In this document: one piece after another, positions 1 through 8,400 of the stretch
How positions within the stretch are numbered: the first letter of the stretch is position 1
How the letters are laid out: each line of letters begins with the position of its first letter
NCBI GenBank assembly: GCA_015654495.1
Contig: JAATGW010000119.1
Span: 1-17,927, forward strand
Source of the DNA: Chitinophagales bacterium
GTDB lineage: Bacteria > Bacteroidota > Bacteroidia > Chitinophagales > Chitinophagaceae
Reading direction: 5' to 3'
Length of the DNA: 17,927 nt
Position numbers and translations under genes: made by a program
The notes under the pieces: model-generated
Told to the model about the DNA's origin: nothing
The model's database searches: none
The model's input: only the letters and a program-made list of their open reading frames with translations

Positions 1-60
1 CAAAAACTCCCTATCGGCACGTTGCACCGTGGGAAATTTGGCCGTAAACGCGGGCGGTAA
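1..60 (+). CDS. C-terminal tail of an unidentified ORF, cut by the window edge
   Basis: Frame 1 is open from the first base to a TAA at 58-60. It encodes 19 residues with a basic end (KFGRKRGR). Its stop lies 5 nt before the ATG of the nucleotidyltransferase, so the two could form an operon, as small DNA-binding partners and MNT-type nucleotidyltransferases often do. The piece is too short to assign a family, and coding status rests only on the open frame and tight spacing. Confidence 0.3.
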   Translation, partial: QKLPIGTLHRGKFGRKRGR

Positions 61-65
61 GCCCG

Positions 66-452
66 ATGGATGCCACCCCGCTGCTCGCCCATATCCTGGA
101 TGCTATGGCGGCGCATCGCCTGGAGGCGATCTTGATCGGCAATGCCGCTGCGGCGCTGCATGGGGCACCGGTGACGACGCTGGACTTCGACTTCATGTTC
201 CGTGACACGCCGGTGAATCTTCGCAAGCTGAAGGCAGTGAGTCAGGCGCTCAAGGCCACGATTTTGAGGCCGTACTACCCGGTGTCCAAGCTCTACCGGC
301 TGATGAATGAAGACCGGGGGTTGCAGGCGGATTTCATGCCGGTGATCCTTCGGTCATTCACAAAACGGTCCGGCTGGCTGATAAATATGATGTTGCCGTG
401 GGTGCGCATCCCGGGTATCCTGATCTCCAGGGATTTGGAAGAAGAGAAATGA
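66..452 (+). CDS. Nucleotidyltransferase (MNT/AbiEii-like fold), C-terminus lost at a chimeric join
   Basis: Residues ~22-46 contain the nucleotidyltransferase signature: a strand leading to GNAAAALHG and then TTLDFDF, whose DxD would bind metal. Proteins of this fold transfer nucleotides and include antitoxins of toxin-antitoxin and abortive-infection pairs; the true substrate cannot be told here. The sequence looks genuine to about residue 90 (LQADFMPV). After that the frame enters DNA that encodes PxpA in another frame, so the last ~35 residues are nonsense and the TGA at 450-452 is fortuitous. GC is about 61% here against 40-45% downstream, which also marks this segment as foreign or misjoined. 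The start ATG at 66 follows the upstream stop closely. Confidence 0.55.
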   Translation: MDATPLLAHILDAMAAHRLEAILIGNAAAALHGAPVTTLDFDFMFRDTPVNLRKLKAVSQALKATILRPYYPVSKLYRLMNEDRGLQADFMPVILRSFTKRSGWLINMMLPWVRIPGILISRDLEEEK

Positions 453-985
453 AACTGGATATACAGGAGGTATATGATATGGTATTGTATCAGATCGGCG
501 CTGTTGATTCATTTCTAAAAGCGGCTGGTAAAAAACTTAATCATGTAAAGCCACATGGTGCTCTTTATAATAAGGCTTCAGTTGATCCTGAAACCGCTTC
601 AGCAATTGCACAGGCGGTCTTTTATTTCAATCGCGAATTGATTCTGTATGGCCCGGCGGATTCCTGCCTGATGGCTGCAGCAGAATTAACCGGCCTTCGC
701 TTTTGCCGTGAAGCATTTGCAGACAGAACTTATACTCCGGCGGGTTTGCTGACACCCCGCAGTGAAACCAATGCGCTGATTGAAGACGAGACAAGGGCCG
801 TTAAACAAGTTCTTCAGATGGTGAGTCAGAAAACCGTTACGGCTGTTGATGGGTCAGTTATTCCGATCGAAGCAGAAACCATCTGTATTCATGGCGACGG
901 AAGGTCGGCGGTAAAAATTGCAGCAGCCTTACATATATCCCTAACCGAAAAAGGCATTATCATCAAGGCACCCGCTTTCAGCTAA
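323..985 (+). CDS. pxpA: 5-oxoprolinase subunit A (LamB/YcsF family), 5'-truncated
   Basis: PxpA acts with PxpB and PxpC in ATP-dependent opening of 5-oxoproline to L-glutamate in the cytoplasm. The frame reads GFHAGDP, then VAVGAHPGYPDLQGFGRRE and KPHGALYNKA, which are hallmark LamB/YcsF motifs, and ends with IHGDGRSA. The normal N-terminus (an IDLNCDMGES-type motif, about 45 residues) is missing: an in-frame TGA lies at 308-310 and homology begins at about 323-329, inside the join with the nucleotidyltransferase. A gene caller would choose the GTG at 398, but that codon is an internal valine. The TAA overlaps the next gene's ATG by one base, implying translational coupling. No pxpB or pxpC is visible; they may lie upstream in the true genome. 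The family call is firm, the 5' end is not natural. Confidence 0.85.
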   Translation, partial: AGGFHAGDPSVIHKTVRLADKYDVAVGAHPGYPDLQGFGRREMKLDIQEVYDMVLYQIGAVDSFLKAAGKKLNHVKPHGALYNKASVDPETASAIAQAVFYFNRELILYGPADSCLMAAAELTGLRFCREAFADRTYTPAGLLTPRSETNALIEDETRAVKQVLQMVSQKTVTAVDGSVIPIEAETICIHGDGRSAVKIAAALHISLTEKGIIIKAPAFS

Positions 986-2001
986 TGACAGATCCGAAAC
1001 AGAAAAATCCTTCCCCTTTTCTGGCTGCGGCATTCCTGATGGCCACTTCGGCTATCGGGCCAGGTTTTCTTACACAGACCGCTTTATTTACCAATCAGCT
1101 GATGGCGAGTTTTGGGTTTGTAATCCTGATTTCGATCTTACTAGATATCGGCGCACAGGTAAATGTTTGGCGCATACTGGCTGTGTGCAAGAAGAGAGCA
1201 CAGGATATCGCCAATACAGTATTTCCCGGAGCGGGTTATTTGCTCACAGCGGCCATCGTGCTGGGCGGGCTCGCTTTTAATACGGGAAATCTGGCGGGCG
1301 CAGGTATGGGTATTCAGGTATTGACCGGACTTGAGACCAGCACCGGCGCAATAATAAGCGCTGTTATAGTTATCATCATTTTTATGTCAAAGAACACATT
1401 AAAGTGGATGGATCTGTTTGCAAAAGCAATGGGAGTTGTGATAATCCTGCTGACACTCTTTGTGGTGATCATTGCAAAACCTCCTTTTTTTGAAGCCCTG
1501 ATCAGGACATTTGACCCGGTAAAAACGGACATGAAAGCGATTGTTATCCTGGTAGGTGGAACGGTTGGCGGATATATCAGTTTTGCGGGTGGGCACCGGC
1601 TTGTTGATTCCGGAGCATATGGACTGGAAAACCTTAAAAAAGTGAACCGGGCTGCGGTTTCTGCTATACTCATTGCTTCGGTTATGCGTGTTATGCTCTT
1701 CCTCGCTGCCCTGGGCGTTGTTTCCCAGGGACTCCACCCTGATATGACAAATCCGGCAGCATCGGTATTTGAGCTGGCAGCCGGCAAAACCGGCTACTAT
1801 ATCTTCGGAATTGTGATGTGGAGTGCTGCAATTACCTCAGTTGTAGGGTCTGCTTATACATCCATTAGCTTTCTGAAAACCCTTCACCCGGTTTTACCAG
1901 GATTAGAAAATAAAATGGTAAGCGGCTTTGTGATTGTATCGCTCGTGATATTTCTGATAATAGGACAGCCGGTAAAAATTCTGCTTGCCGCAGGATTATA
2001 A
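985..2001 (+). CDS. NRAMP-fold transporter (YcsG-like), reading frame broken near its 3' end
   Basis: This is a polytopic inner-membrane protein of 338 residues to the first stop, with about ten hydrophobic segments. The opening (TSAIGPGFLTQTALF) matches the NRAMP-like transporters that accompany 5-oxoprolinase genes, as ycsG accompanies ycsF in Bacillus subtilis. The DPGN motif of TM1 and the MPH motif of TM6, which bind metal in classical NRAMP transporters, are not seen; the equivalents read IGPGF and GGYISFAGGH. A metal substrate is therefore doubtful, and 5-oxoproline or a related compound is a reasonable guess from context. The ORF stops at TAA 1999-2001, but homologous-looking sequence continues one frame over to 2165, so about 55 residues including the last TM are displaced. 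Start is the ATG at 985, overlapping the pxpA stop. Confidence 0.8.
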   Translation: MTDPKQKNPSPFLAAAFLMATSAIGPGFLTQTALFTNQLMASFGFVILISILLDIGAQVNVWRILAVCKKRAQDIANTVFPGAGYLLTAAIVLGGLAFNTGNLAGAGMGIQVLTGLETSTGAIISAVIVIIIFMSKNTLKWMDLFAKAMGVVIILLTLFVVIIAKPPFFEALIRTFDPVKTDMKAIVILVGGTVGGYISFAGGHRLVDSGAYGLENLKKVNRAAVSAILIASVMRVMLFLAALGVVSQGLHPDMTNPAASVFELAAGKTGYYIFGIVMWSAAITSVVGSAYTSISFLKTLHPVLPGLENKMVSGFVIVSLVIFLIIGQPVKILLAAGL

Positions 2002-2165
2002 ATGGATTTATACTGCCCTTTGCTTTAACGCTGATGTTGATTGCTATTTATAAAAGGAAAATTGCAGGCGATTACAGGCATCCCATACCATATACTATCG
2101 CAGGAATTGTAGTGATTGTGCTTACAACCTGGATGAGCATTTCTTCATTGATGAGGGTTTCCTGA
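1998..2165 (+). pseudogene. Frameshifted C-terminal end of the NRAMP-like transporter
   Basis: In the frame starting at ATA 1998-2000 the sequence reads INGFILPFALTLMLIAIYKR, then a short basic loop, then a hydrophobic segment rich in I and V, and stops at TGA 2163-2165. This is what the end of a NRAMP/YcsG protein should look like: a loop with NG, a helix starting ILPFAL, a basic loop and a last helix. One missing base near 1996-2002 explains the shift; restoring it gives one protein of about 393 residues, the expected length. No strong slippery heptamer or stop-and-restart arrangement is evident, so a mutation or a sequencing or assembly error is more likely than programmed frameshifting. 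Confidence 0.7.
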
Positions 2166-2326
2166 TTAATTGCATGGTAGCTCAAGATTATACAGTTACT
2201 ATAAGAAGCCTGGTATTTTTATCTTCCTTCTGCTGTTATTTTCTCTTTACTGAAGATGTTTTACCCTTGGAAAGCCCTATGGGCCTGACTTATTTTTGTA
2301 ATGATTGATACCGGTATTAATCTTTA

Positions 2327-2341
2327 TCCGCCGCAGGCGGA
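2327..2341. repeat. Small GC-rich hairpin, with a degenerate copy at 2363-2375
   Basis: TCCGCC-GCA-GGCGGA is a perfect 6-bp stem with a 3-nt loop, followed on the plus strand by AATTTTAG. CCGCC-TAC-GGTGG at 2363-2375 is a related, imperfect copy. The first could end transcription of the transporter gene, though it sits 160 bp downstream and its T-tract is short. Reuse of the same stem suggests a dispersed intergenic repeat. Confidence 0.5.
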
Positions 2342-2378
2342 ATTTTAGCTAGCATTGTCGACCCGCCTACGGTGGATG

Positions 2379-2422
2379 GATATAGTGGATGAACATGGGT
2401 ACCCATGTTCATCCACCATATC
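2379..2422. repeat. 44-bp near-perfect palindrome between convergent genes
   Basis: The arms 2379-2400 and 2401-2422 match at 21 of 22 positions. The central 32 bp (2385-2416) are perfect, with the axis at GGGT|ACCC and no loop spacer. As RNA this would form a long hairpin from either strand, so it could act as a bidirectional transcription barrier or mRNA stabiliser. As DNA it could be a dimer-binding or resolution site. There is no T-tract directly after either arm, so it is not a standard intrinsic terminator. Confidence 0.75.
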
Positions 2423-2449
2423 TTTTCGTGAAAAATTGGTGGTGGCGGC

Positions 2450-2472
2450 GGGGGAGGGGAGGGCCCGCAGGG
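2450..2472 (+). other. Potential G-quadruplex motif
   Basis: Four G-runs of 5, 4, 3 and 3 bases are separated by loops of A, A and CCCGCA, which meets the usual G3+N1-7 pattern. A G-rich lead-in (GGTGGTGGCGGC) precedes it. The run is far richer in G than anything nearby. It lies 28 bp past the palindrome and belongs to the same repeat-like block. Whether it folds in vivo is unknown. Confidence 0.45.
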
Positions 2473-2628
2473 CGAGCTGCAGGTAAACGGATCCGCCCAC
2501 AGACGAATCAAACCGGATATTTACGAGTAACTGTATGCGGCGCCAGTCATCATCTCCCGGAATCCAATAACAGCTTCAAAACGAGTAAATCTGCCGGCCC
2601 GGTTTTAGATGATCTCCTGAATTCAAAA

Positions 2629-4656
2629 CTATTGTGTGGCGATGTTAAGTTTCCGGATCAGATCTGCAAAACGGGGTTCCTGTTTTAAGGGTTCCCAGTC
2701 AGGATCCACATTAAGAAATTTCAGCCAGCCATATTCTCTGATGGCAAAAGCCGTCTCAATTTTATCAAGTGCTTCTTTGTAATTATTCAAACAGGTATAG
2801 TATAAAGCCTGTGTTTCAAGATCCTTAAGAGAGCTGTCTTCATGAACTCTTTTTGTAAGCAGGCTCTGCTCTCCATCAAGCACAGCACTCCAGTAGATCT
2901 GATCCTTGATGCCATCACGTATCTTACCGGCAAATAATCGTGCTGAATCTTTTTTACCCATGCGATAAAAACAATCAGCACGCAATTCATTATAGTCTGC
3001 AGTATCCTTTCCAATTTTCAGATACTGGTCCTGTACCTGCAAAGCAGCAGGATATTTCCGGGCAAACATCAGAATTGAGTTTTTCGTTCTCAGGGGCCTT
3101 GCAGTGAATGGCTCAATTTCAATAGACTTGTTAATATGTTTCAATGCTTCATCAAATTTGCCGTCGGCTGCCAGTTCAGCTGCAAGCCACTGATGAGCAT
3201 AGGCGAAATTGGGATTGAGCATCAATGCGAGTTCCAGTTCATGCATGGCTTCTTTTCTCCTGCCCTCAAGGCTACTCAGGAAAAGCGCTTTTGAAGCGCG
3301 CACTTCAGAAAGATTGGAATCCAGTTCGAATGCCTTCTGTAACGCATACCTGGCATTGTTATAGCCTGAATCGAAACTGATTATTCCGTTATCAGCAAGA
3401 AGAGCATAGTTATCGCTTATGGCCGTCCATGCCAATGGAAATTTAGGATCAATATCCAGTGCTTTTCTGAAAAGATTGATTGCTTCCTTCATTGATTCAG
3501 GACTGCGTTTGTTTTGCTCATAACGGCCCCGGTTGTACCAGGCAATCGCATCAGGCCGCACAGGATTTCGTTTCGCCATTTTTCTTATTTCATCATTTGT
3601 AAATCCCGATTGCATTGCGCCTGCTATTTCCCGGGCAAGCTCCTGCTGAAATGAAATCTGTTCGCTGTATTTCCTGGTATAGTCACGGTTCCATAAAATT
3701 TCATTATTACTGTTATCAGTTACACGTACAAAAATTTTCAATGAGTCGCCAAAATGCTGAACAGCTCCCTCAAGTACATTGCCGATATCCGACTGCAGTA
3801 AAATTCCGGCGAGATTCGACCTCCCATTATCTTCCAGAAATTTCTGCGGAACACGTCTCACTTTCAGCCGCAAATTTGATGAAAGGAGATTAATGATCTC
3901 TTCAGTTAGTCCTTCCGATATATAAGTATTTTCAACAGCCCCGATATTCCGGAATGGCAATACTGCAATTGACCTGAATTCTTCACCTGATGTACGTCTG
4001 AATAAAGTACTTAACAAAATAACCGTTGACAGTACCGACACAGCAATAGTGATAATGAGCGGCAACTTCCACCGCTGGCGGTGATGAATAGTTGCTTTTT
4101 CCTCAGCCGGAGCTATATGTTTTTTTTCGAATGAAATCGCGTCTGAATGCACTTTCAGTGGTACAACCAGGCCCTCACTCCTGATGGCAAAAAGTTGCAC
4201 AGGCAGGTTCACGTTCTTCAATATAAATGAACCAAGATGAACTGTCTTCAATTCAGGATGATTTATCAGTTCATCATTTACTTTCTCCGATATCAGCACT
4301 GATCCGGAAACACCTGCATTCTGGATCCTCGAAGAAAGATTTACCGCGTCACCAAAAACATCTTTATTTTCAAAAATGACCTCCCCCTGGTGAATGCCTA
4401 TACGCACAGGTATTTTTGCTTTGCAGCATTCTTTTTGCAAAGCCACTGCGCAGCTCACTGCATGAAATGATGAGTTGAATGCTGACAATGTTCCGTCGCC
4501 AACATATTTGATAAGCCTGCCGTCGTACTGCCTTATTTGCTGAAGTATAAGCTGTTTGTATTGAGAAAGCTGCAGAATGGCATTGCTTTCATTTTGCTGC
4601 ATGAGAGAAGTATACCCCTCTATGTCGGTGAACATTATCGCCACCAGCTTGCGCAT
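2629..4656 (-). CDS. Membrane-anchored class III adenylate cyclase with TolB-like and TPR domains
   Basis: Predicted to make cAMP from ATP. Counting from the ATG at 4656 (675 residues), residues ~3-155 form the cyclase domain. The metal-binding aspartates are D11 (FTDIEGYT) and D54 (VGDGT); K50 and D99 fit the adenine-selecting pair; N106 and R110 (VNLSSR) fit the transition-state residues, so it looks catalytically complete. A basic stretch precedes one TM helix at ~198-219. A TolB-N-like segment (SIAVLPF, SEGLTEEI) spans ~228-355 and TPR-like repeats fill ~370-660, presumably outside the cytoplasm. The order cyclase-TM-TolB-TPR is common in Bacteroidota. An upstream TTG at 4689 would add 11 residues, but family members usually start MRKL-AIMFTD, so ATG 4656 is chosen. 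It is monocistronic, convergent with the transporter and divergent from the 4866 gene. Confidence 0.85.
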   Translation of the reverse strand: MRKLVAIMFTDIEGYTSLMQQNESNAILQLSQYKQLILQQIRQYDGRLIKYVGDGTLSAFNSSFHAVSCAVALQKECCKAKIPVRIGIHQGEVIFENKDVFGDAVNLSSRIQNAGVSGSVLISEKVNDELINHPELKTVHLGSFILKNVNLPVQLFAIRSEGLVVPLKVHSDAISFEKKHIAPAEEKATIHHRQRWKLPLIITIAVSVLSTVILLSTLFRRTSGEEFRSIAVLPFRNIGAVENTYISEGLTEEIINLLSSNLRLKVRRVPQKFLEDNGRSNLAGILLQSDIGNVLEGAVQHFGDSLKIFVRVTDNSNNEILWNRDYTRKYSEQISFQQELAREIAGAMQSGFTNDEIRKMAKRNPVRPDAIAWYNRGRYEQNKRSPESMKEAINLFRKALDIDPKFPLAWTAISDNYALLADNGIISFDSGYNNARYALQKAFELDSNLSEVRASKALFLSSLEGRRKEAMHELELALMLNPNFAYAHQWLAAELAADGKFDEALKHINKSIEIEPFTARPLRTKNSILMFARKYPAALQVQDQYLKIGKDTADYNELRADCFYRMGKKDSARLFAGKIRDGIKDQIYWSAVLDGEQSLLTKRVHEDSSLKDLETQALYYTCLNNYKEALDKIETAFAIREYGWLKFLNVDPDWEPLKQEPRFADLIRKLNIATQ

Positions 4657-4759
4657 AGGTCTGTTTCGTATCCTTATTAAATTTACCAAAAAACAAAGCT
4701 GAGCAAATAATAATTCTTGCTGTAACCGTCTTTTAACCCGCCCGGTTTCAAAAATTAAC

Positions 4760-4790
4760 TTGCTGTTTTGCCTAATAATGAATAACTTTT
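4760..4790 (+). promoter_or_regulatory. Possible Bacteroidota-type promoter for the 4866 gene
   Basis: A TTG at 4760-4762 and TAACTTTT at 4783-4790 are 20 bp apart, close to the Bacteroidota -33 (TTTG) and -7 (TAnnTTTG) arrangement; the last T replaces the consensus G. It would give a leader of about 70 nt. This is pattern matching in AT-rich DNA and is weak. I found no convincing counterpart for the divergent cyclase gene. Confidence 0.25.
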
Positions 4791-4865
4791 TTCGAAGAAA
4801 TCCAATTTACTACGACCCCCGCCCTTCCAGCCCCTTGTTTTCAGCCACCATTTAAATAAATTTTT

Positions 4866-5378
4866 ATGCTCAATGAAACACCGCTTTCAGCCGGATTGGG
4901 TAAACGTTTGTCAGAAGCAGCAGATGGATTTCACGACGGCCTCTATCACTATTTTATTGCTTCCAGAACTTCCCCTTATTATCTTTTTGCTCCCGCTGGA
5001 GATGCAGATGACTTAACCGCCAGAGGCTATGCCTATATTGAACTGGAAAACCGGCAGAACGAATTTCCCGGCCGGGATTATGAGGTATTTGGCCCTTACT
5101 TTACTCCTGACGATGAGGCAGTACGTCTTTTTGACTATATCGAGATCAGACTAATGAAGAACTCTCTGTATAAGCAAACTGAGGTATATAAAACAATTGT
5201 TCTTGATGCGGATGCCGATGCGGTTTTTTTCAATATGTCATCGGTCGACAAATTCGTTACACCCTATTATACCCGGCTCTACGGCTGTGAAATGGCAGAA
5301 ACAATGAGGCAAACAGCAAAATTGAATTTTCAGACGGCAAAAGCCTCGATCCATAAAGGCGGGACCAACTTCGACTAG
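4866..5378 (+). CDS. Uncharacterised 170-residue acidic soluble protein
   Basis: I do not recognise a family. The protein has no signal peptide and no TM segment, is acidic, and is rich in aromatic residues. Visible traits are an N-terminal amphipathic stretch, a clustered YHYF...SPYYLFAP motif near residues 27-43, GRDYEVFGPYF near 69-79, and a DADADAVFFNMSSVDKF stretch near 114-130. It is an isolated plus-strand gene between two long minus-strand genes, divergent from the cyclase and ending 26 nt from the helicase stop. Base composition resembles its neighbours. Its length and clean start (ATG after an A/T-rich leader) suggest a real gene. The stop of the convergent helicase gene is so close that any shared terminator must be very compact; none is evident. 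Confidence 0.65.
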   Translation: MLNETPLSAGLGKRLSEAADGFHDGLYHYFIASRTSPYYLFAPAGDADDLTARGYAYIELENRQNEFPGRDYEVFGPYFTPDDEAVRLFDYIEIRLMKNSLYKQTEVYKTIVLDADADAVFFNMSSVDKFVTPYYTRLYGCEMAETMRQTAKLNFQTAKASIHKGGTNFD

Positions 5379-5404
5379 TTTATTCCCGGCTGTATTGCAA
5401 TATT

Positions 5405-8400
5405 TTAACTGAAGAGGTACTCCACATCTTCTCTGCTGAGGCTTTTCACAAATGAAGTATCATCAGCTATCAGGTCGCGGGCAAGTGCTCTTTTGCGCTC
5501 CTGAAGCTGAAGAATTTTATCTTCAATTGTATCCTTACAGATCATGCGATAGGCAAAAATATTTTTCGTTTGCCCGATACGGTGAGTCCGGTCGATAGCT
5601 TGTTGTTCAACAGCAGGGTTCCACCAGGGATCAACAATATAAACATAATCCGCTGCTGTGAGATTCAGACCAACACCTCCGGCTTTCAGCGAAATCAGGA
5701 ATACGCGAACAGTAGAGTCATTCTGGAAACGTTGAATCGCTTTTTCCCTGTCGATTGCAGAAGTGCTGCCATCAAAATATTCATATGGAACCCCAAGCTC
5801 CGTCAGTTTTTCACGGATCAACGCCAGCATACCAAGGAACTGAGAAAAAACAAGTGCTTTATGATTACTGATATTCTCGGAGATCTCGCGACCAAGCTCT
5901 TCCAGTTTAATGGAGATATTCGGATACTTTTCCGGTTCATTCATTATGGCAGGAGAATCACATATCTGCCTGAGTTTCATCAGACCCTGCAGAATGGTCA
6001 GCTGTGATTTATCAATACCCTGCTCACTGATAACACCGAGTATCTTGTTCCTGTAATCATTCCGGTAGGCATCGTAGATCTTACGCTGCTCATCTTCCAT
6101 TTCACAAAACAGAATGGTTTCGGTTTTATCCGGAAGATCTTTTGCCACCTGCTCCTTGGTTCTGCGCAGAATGAACGGATAAAGCAATTTCCTGAGATGT
6201 TCTTTCTGATCCGGTTCGCCGAATTTGTCAATTGGTGTGGCAAATTCATTTCTGAAAAATTCAACACTGCCAAGCATTCCGGGATTGAGGAAGTTCATCT
6301 GCGCATAAATATCAAATGTGTTATTCTGCAGCGGAGTACCACTCATGCACAAACGGCTTTTTGCATTGAGGAGGGAAGCAGCCCTGGTAACCTTTGATTG
6401 CGGATTTTTTATCGCCTGCGATTCATCAAGAACAACATAATCGAACATCACATCTACCAGCATCCTTATATCACTGCGGAGTGTTCCATATGTTGTAATA
6501 ACCACATCAGTTTCGTCAAACATCTTCTTGTCGCGAGAGCGGTCGCCGCCGTGATGAATGATATGATCAAGATTTGGCGTGAATTTTCTGATCTCATTTT
6601 CCCAGTTAAACATGAGCGTTGTAGGGCAAACAACCAATGCCTTAAGAGAACCGTTCTTTTCTTTAAAATACTGCATGAAGGAAAGAGCCTGCACCGTTTT
6701 ACCAAGACCCATGTCATCGGCAAGAATGCCACCCCAGCCTACCTCACTCAGATAATTTAACCAATGGTATCCTGCCACCTGGTAAGGACGAAGGATATGA
6801 TTCAGTGCCTGTGGCGGATCCACCTCACTGATGCGGTTGAAACTCCGCAGCCTGTCGTACTTCTCTTCAAGTCTTATCATCACCTCCGTTTCATCACGGT
6901 TATCGTACAATTCATCAATAACACTCAGGTGATATTTTGAAAGCCGGAGTTTGTCCTGTTTACCTTCACCTACTCTGAAAAGCAGGGAATATTTTTTTAG
7001 CCATTCCTCGGGCAGTATACCAAGAGTGCCATCATTCAGTTGAACGAACTGTTGTTTATTGGTAAGCGCTCTTTTAATTTCGGCTATACTAACCTGTTGA
7101 TCGCCAAAAATAACATCAACGCTTGCGTCAAACCAATCGGTTCCGCTGTTGATCCGGATACGGGTATTGGGTTTGGCGGTATTAAACCTGAAATTGCGTA
7201 AAACATCAAAACCAGTAACCGGAACTTCGAGCTCTTTCATCGCATCCACAAAAAGAAAGAACCAGTTATTCTTTAGTACATCGGTCCCTTTTAATACAAG
7301 CGATGCATTTCCCTCCGGCCGTATAAAGTTTGAATGAAGCCCTTCAAGTTTCTTAATAAACTGAATCTCCGCTGGTTTGTTCCTGTGAATAATCATCACC
7401 TGGTCATCGACAGGAAGAATAATTGTGTCTTTCTCACTATATCGGACTTCATAACCTTTGTATGCAAAACCAGGATTAAATACGAGGTATTCTCCTTTTT
7501 CCTGAAGCGTAAGTCTGATCTCCGGTTCGCCATCTCTTACCTCCCTGATAATTGCCTTATCAAATTCCATCCTGTAGTTGCGGGAGAGAGGGATCAAAGT
7601 TTTATGAAGAAAGTCCTTCCACTGATCTTTGCCAATCTCTTTCTTATTAAATGAGAAAAATTCCCTCACCGCAGCATAATCTTCTTCTTTATCCCAGAGA
7701 TAAAGACAATTATTATACATTACTACGAGATCACTTTGCCATTCATTGTCGGTGAGATCAATGTCCAGCTCATTCACAAGCGCCCTGCAGGTAACTTTAT
7801 ATTTTTTATTAACCAGTTCAACAGTGAATGATGGGACCATTGTTGAAGTGCTGATAGCTACAGGTTCAAGGTTTGCTGTTGTGAATGATTTTGCCTGCGG
7901 TAAGCGAAAGAACAGACTTTTACCCAGCTGCTCCACAAATAACTTTTTCAGCTTCGGATAGAAATATTCGGTGATGAGGGATTCTGTATCTCCCGGTAAT
8001 CCATCTTCTTCCGTATGAATAATATTTTCCCAGATCCCGGAAAAAGGAGAATTGCGGCTTACATACTTATTAATTTCAGAAGCGTGAAATTTGCGAAGGC
8101 TTTGCAGGAGATTGGTTTCTTCCTCACTCATAGTTTCCGTCGGAATGAATTTTCCGAGATCGAGCTTTACAACCTTTCCGCTATATGCCGTTCCCTGCGA
8201 ATTCATTTCCCCCGTGATCACTTCAACAGCAAATCCGGGAAACTGTTTATGATGCATATTGAAAACGATTCCCAGCCTTGTATCCTCCGGAACTATTTCT
8301 ACTTCAGGAGCCGGCTCTATTTCTTCACGCTGTGCGATGACTGGCCTCGGTTTAGAACTGGTGGCAGGTAACTCTACTCTTTTCACAGTCGGATCGAGTA

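Larger units (their letters stand above)
2166..2628. other. Convergent intergenic region with repeat-like DNA
   Basis: About 460 bp separate the ends of the transporter and cyclase genes, which converge. The first ~150 bp are AT-rich and featureless apart from a weak GCCC-TAT-GGGC hairpin near 2274-2284 followed by a T-rich stretch. From 2327 to about 2480 come a GC-rich hairpin, a degenerate copy of it, a long palindrome and a G-rich run. Open frames on both strands here (about 64 and 99 codons) share the peptide MNMGTHVHP only because of the palindrome, and I do not regard them as genes. Confidence 0.6.

Noticed and set aside
1990..2005. Programmed ribosomal frameshift in the transporter gene
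   Set aside because: The shift site reads GGA TTA TAA with no canonical X-XXY-YYZ heptamer, and this family is not known for it. A one-base deletion or error is simpler.
2349..2492. Cluster of six-base restriction sites (GCTAGC, GTCGAC, GGTACC, GGGCCC, CTGCAG, GGATCC) resembling a cloning polylinker
   Set aside because: The sites are spread over about 140 bp with unrelated sequence between them; a vector polylinker would be compact. They follow from palindromic, GC-rich repeat sequence.
2317..2688. Open frames on both strands (about 64 and 99 codons) in the intergenic repeat block
   Set aside because: They share a peptide only because of the palindrome, are proline- or glycine/arginine-rich from G-runs, and the plus-strand one overlaps the end of the cyclase gene.
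4657..4689. TTG start at 4689 for the cyclase gene
   Set aside because: It adds 11 residues before the usual family N-terminus; the ATG at 4656 fits better.
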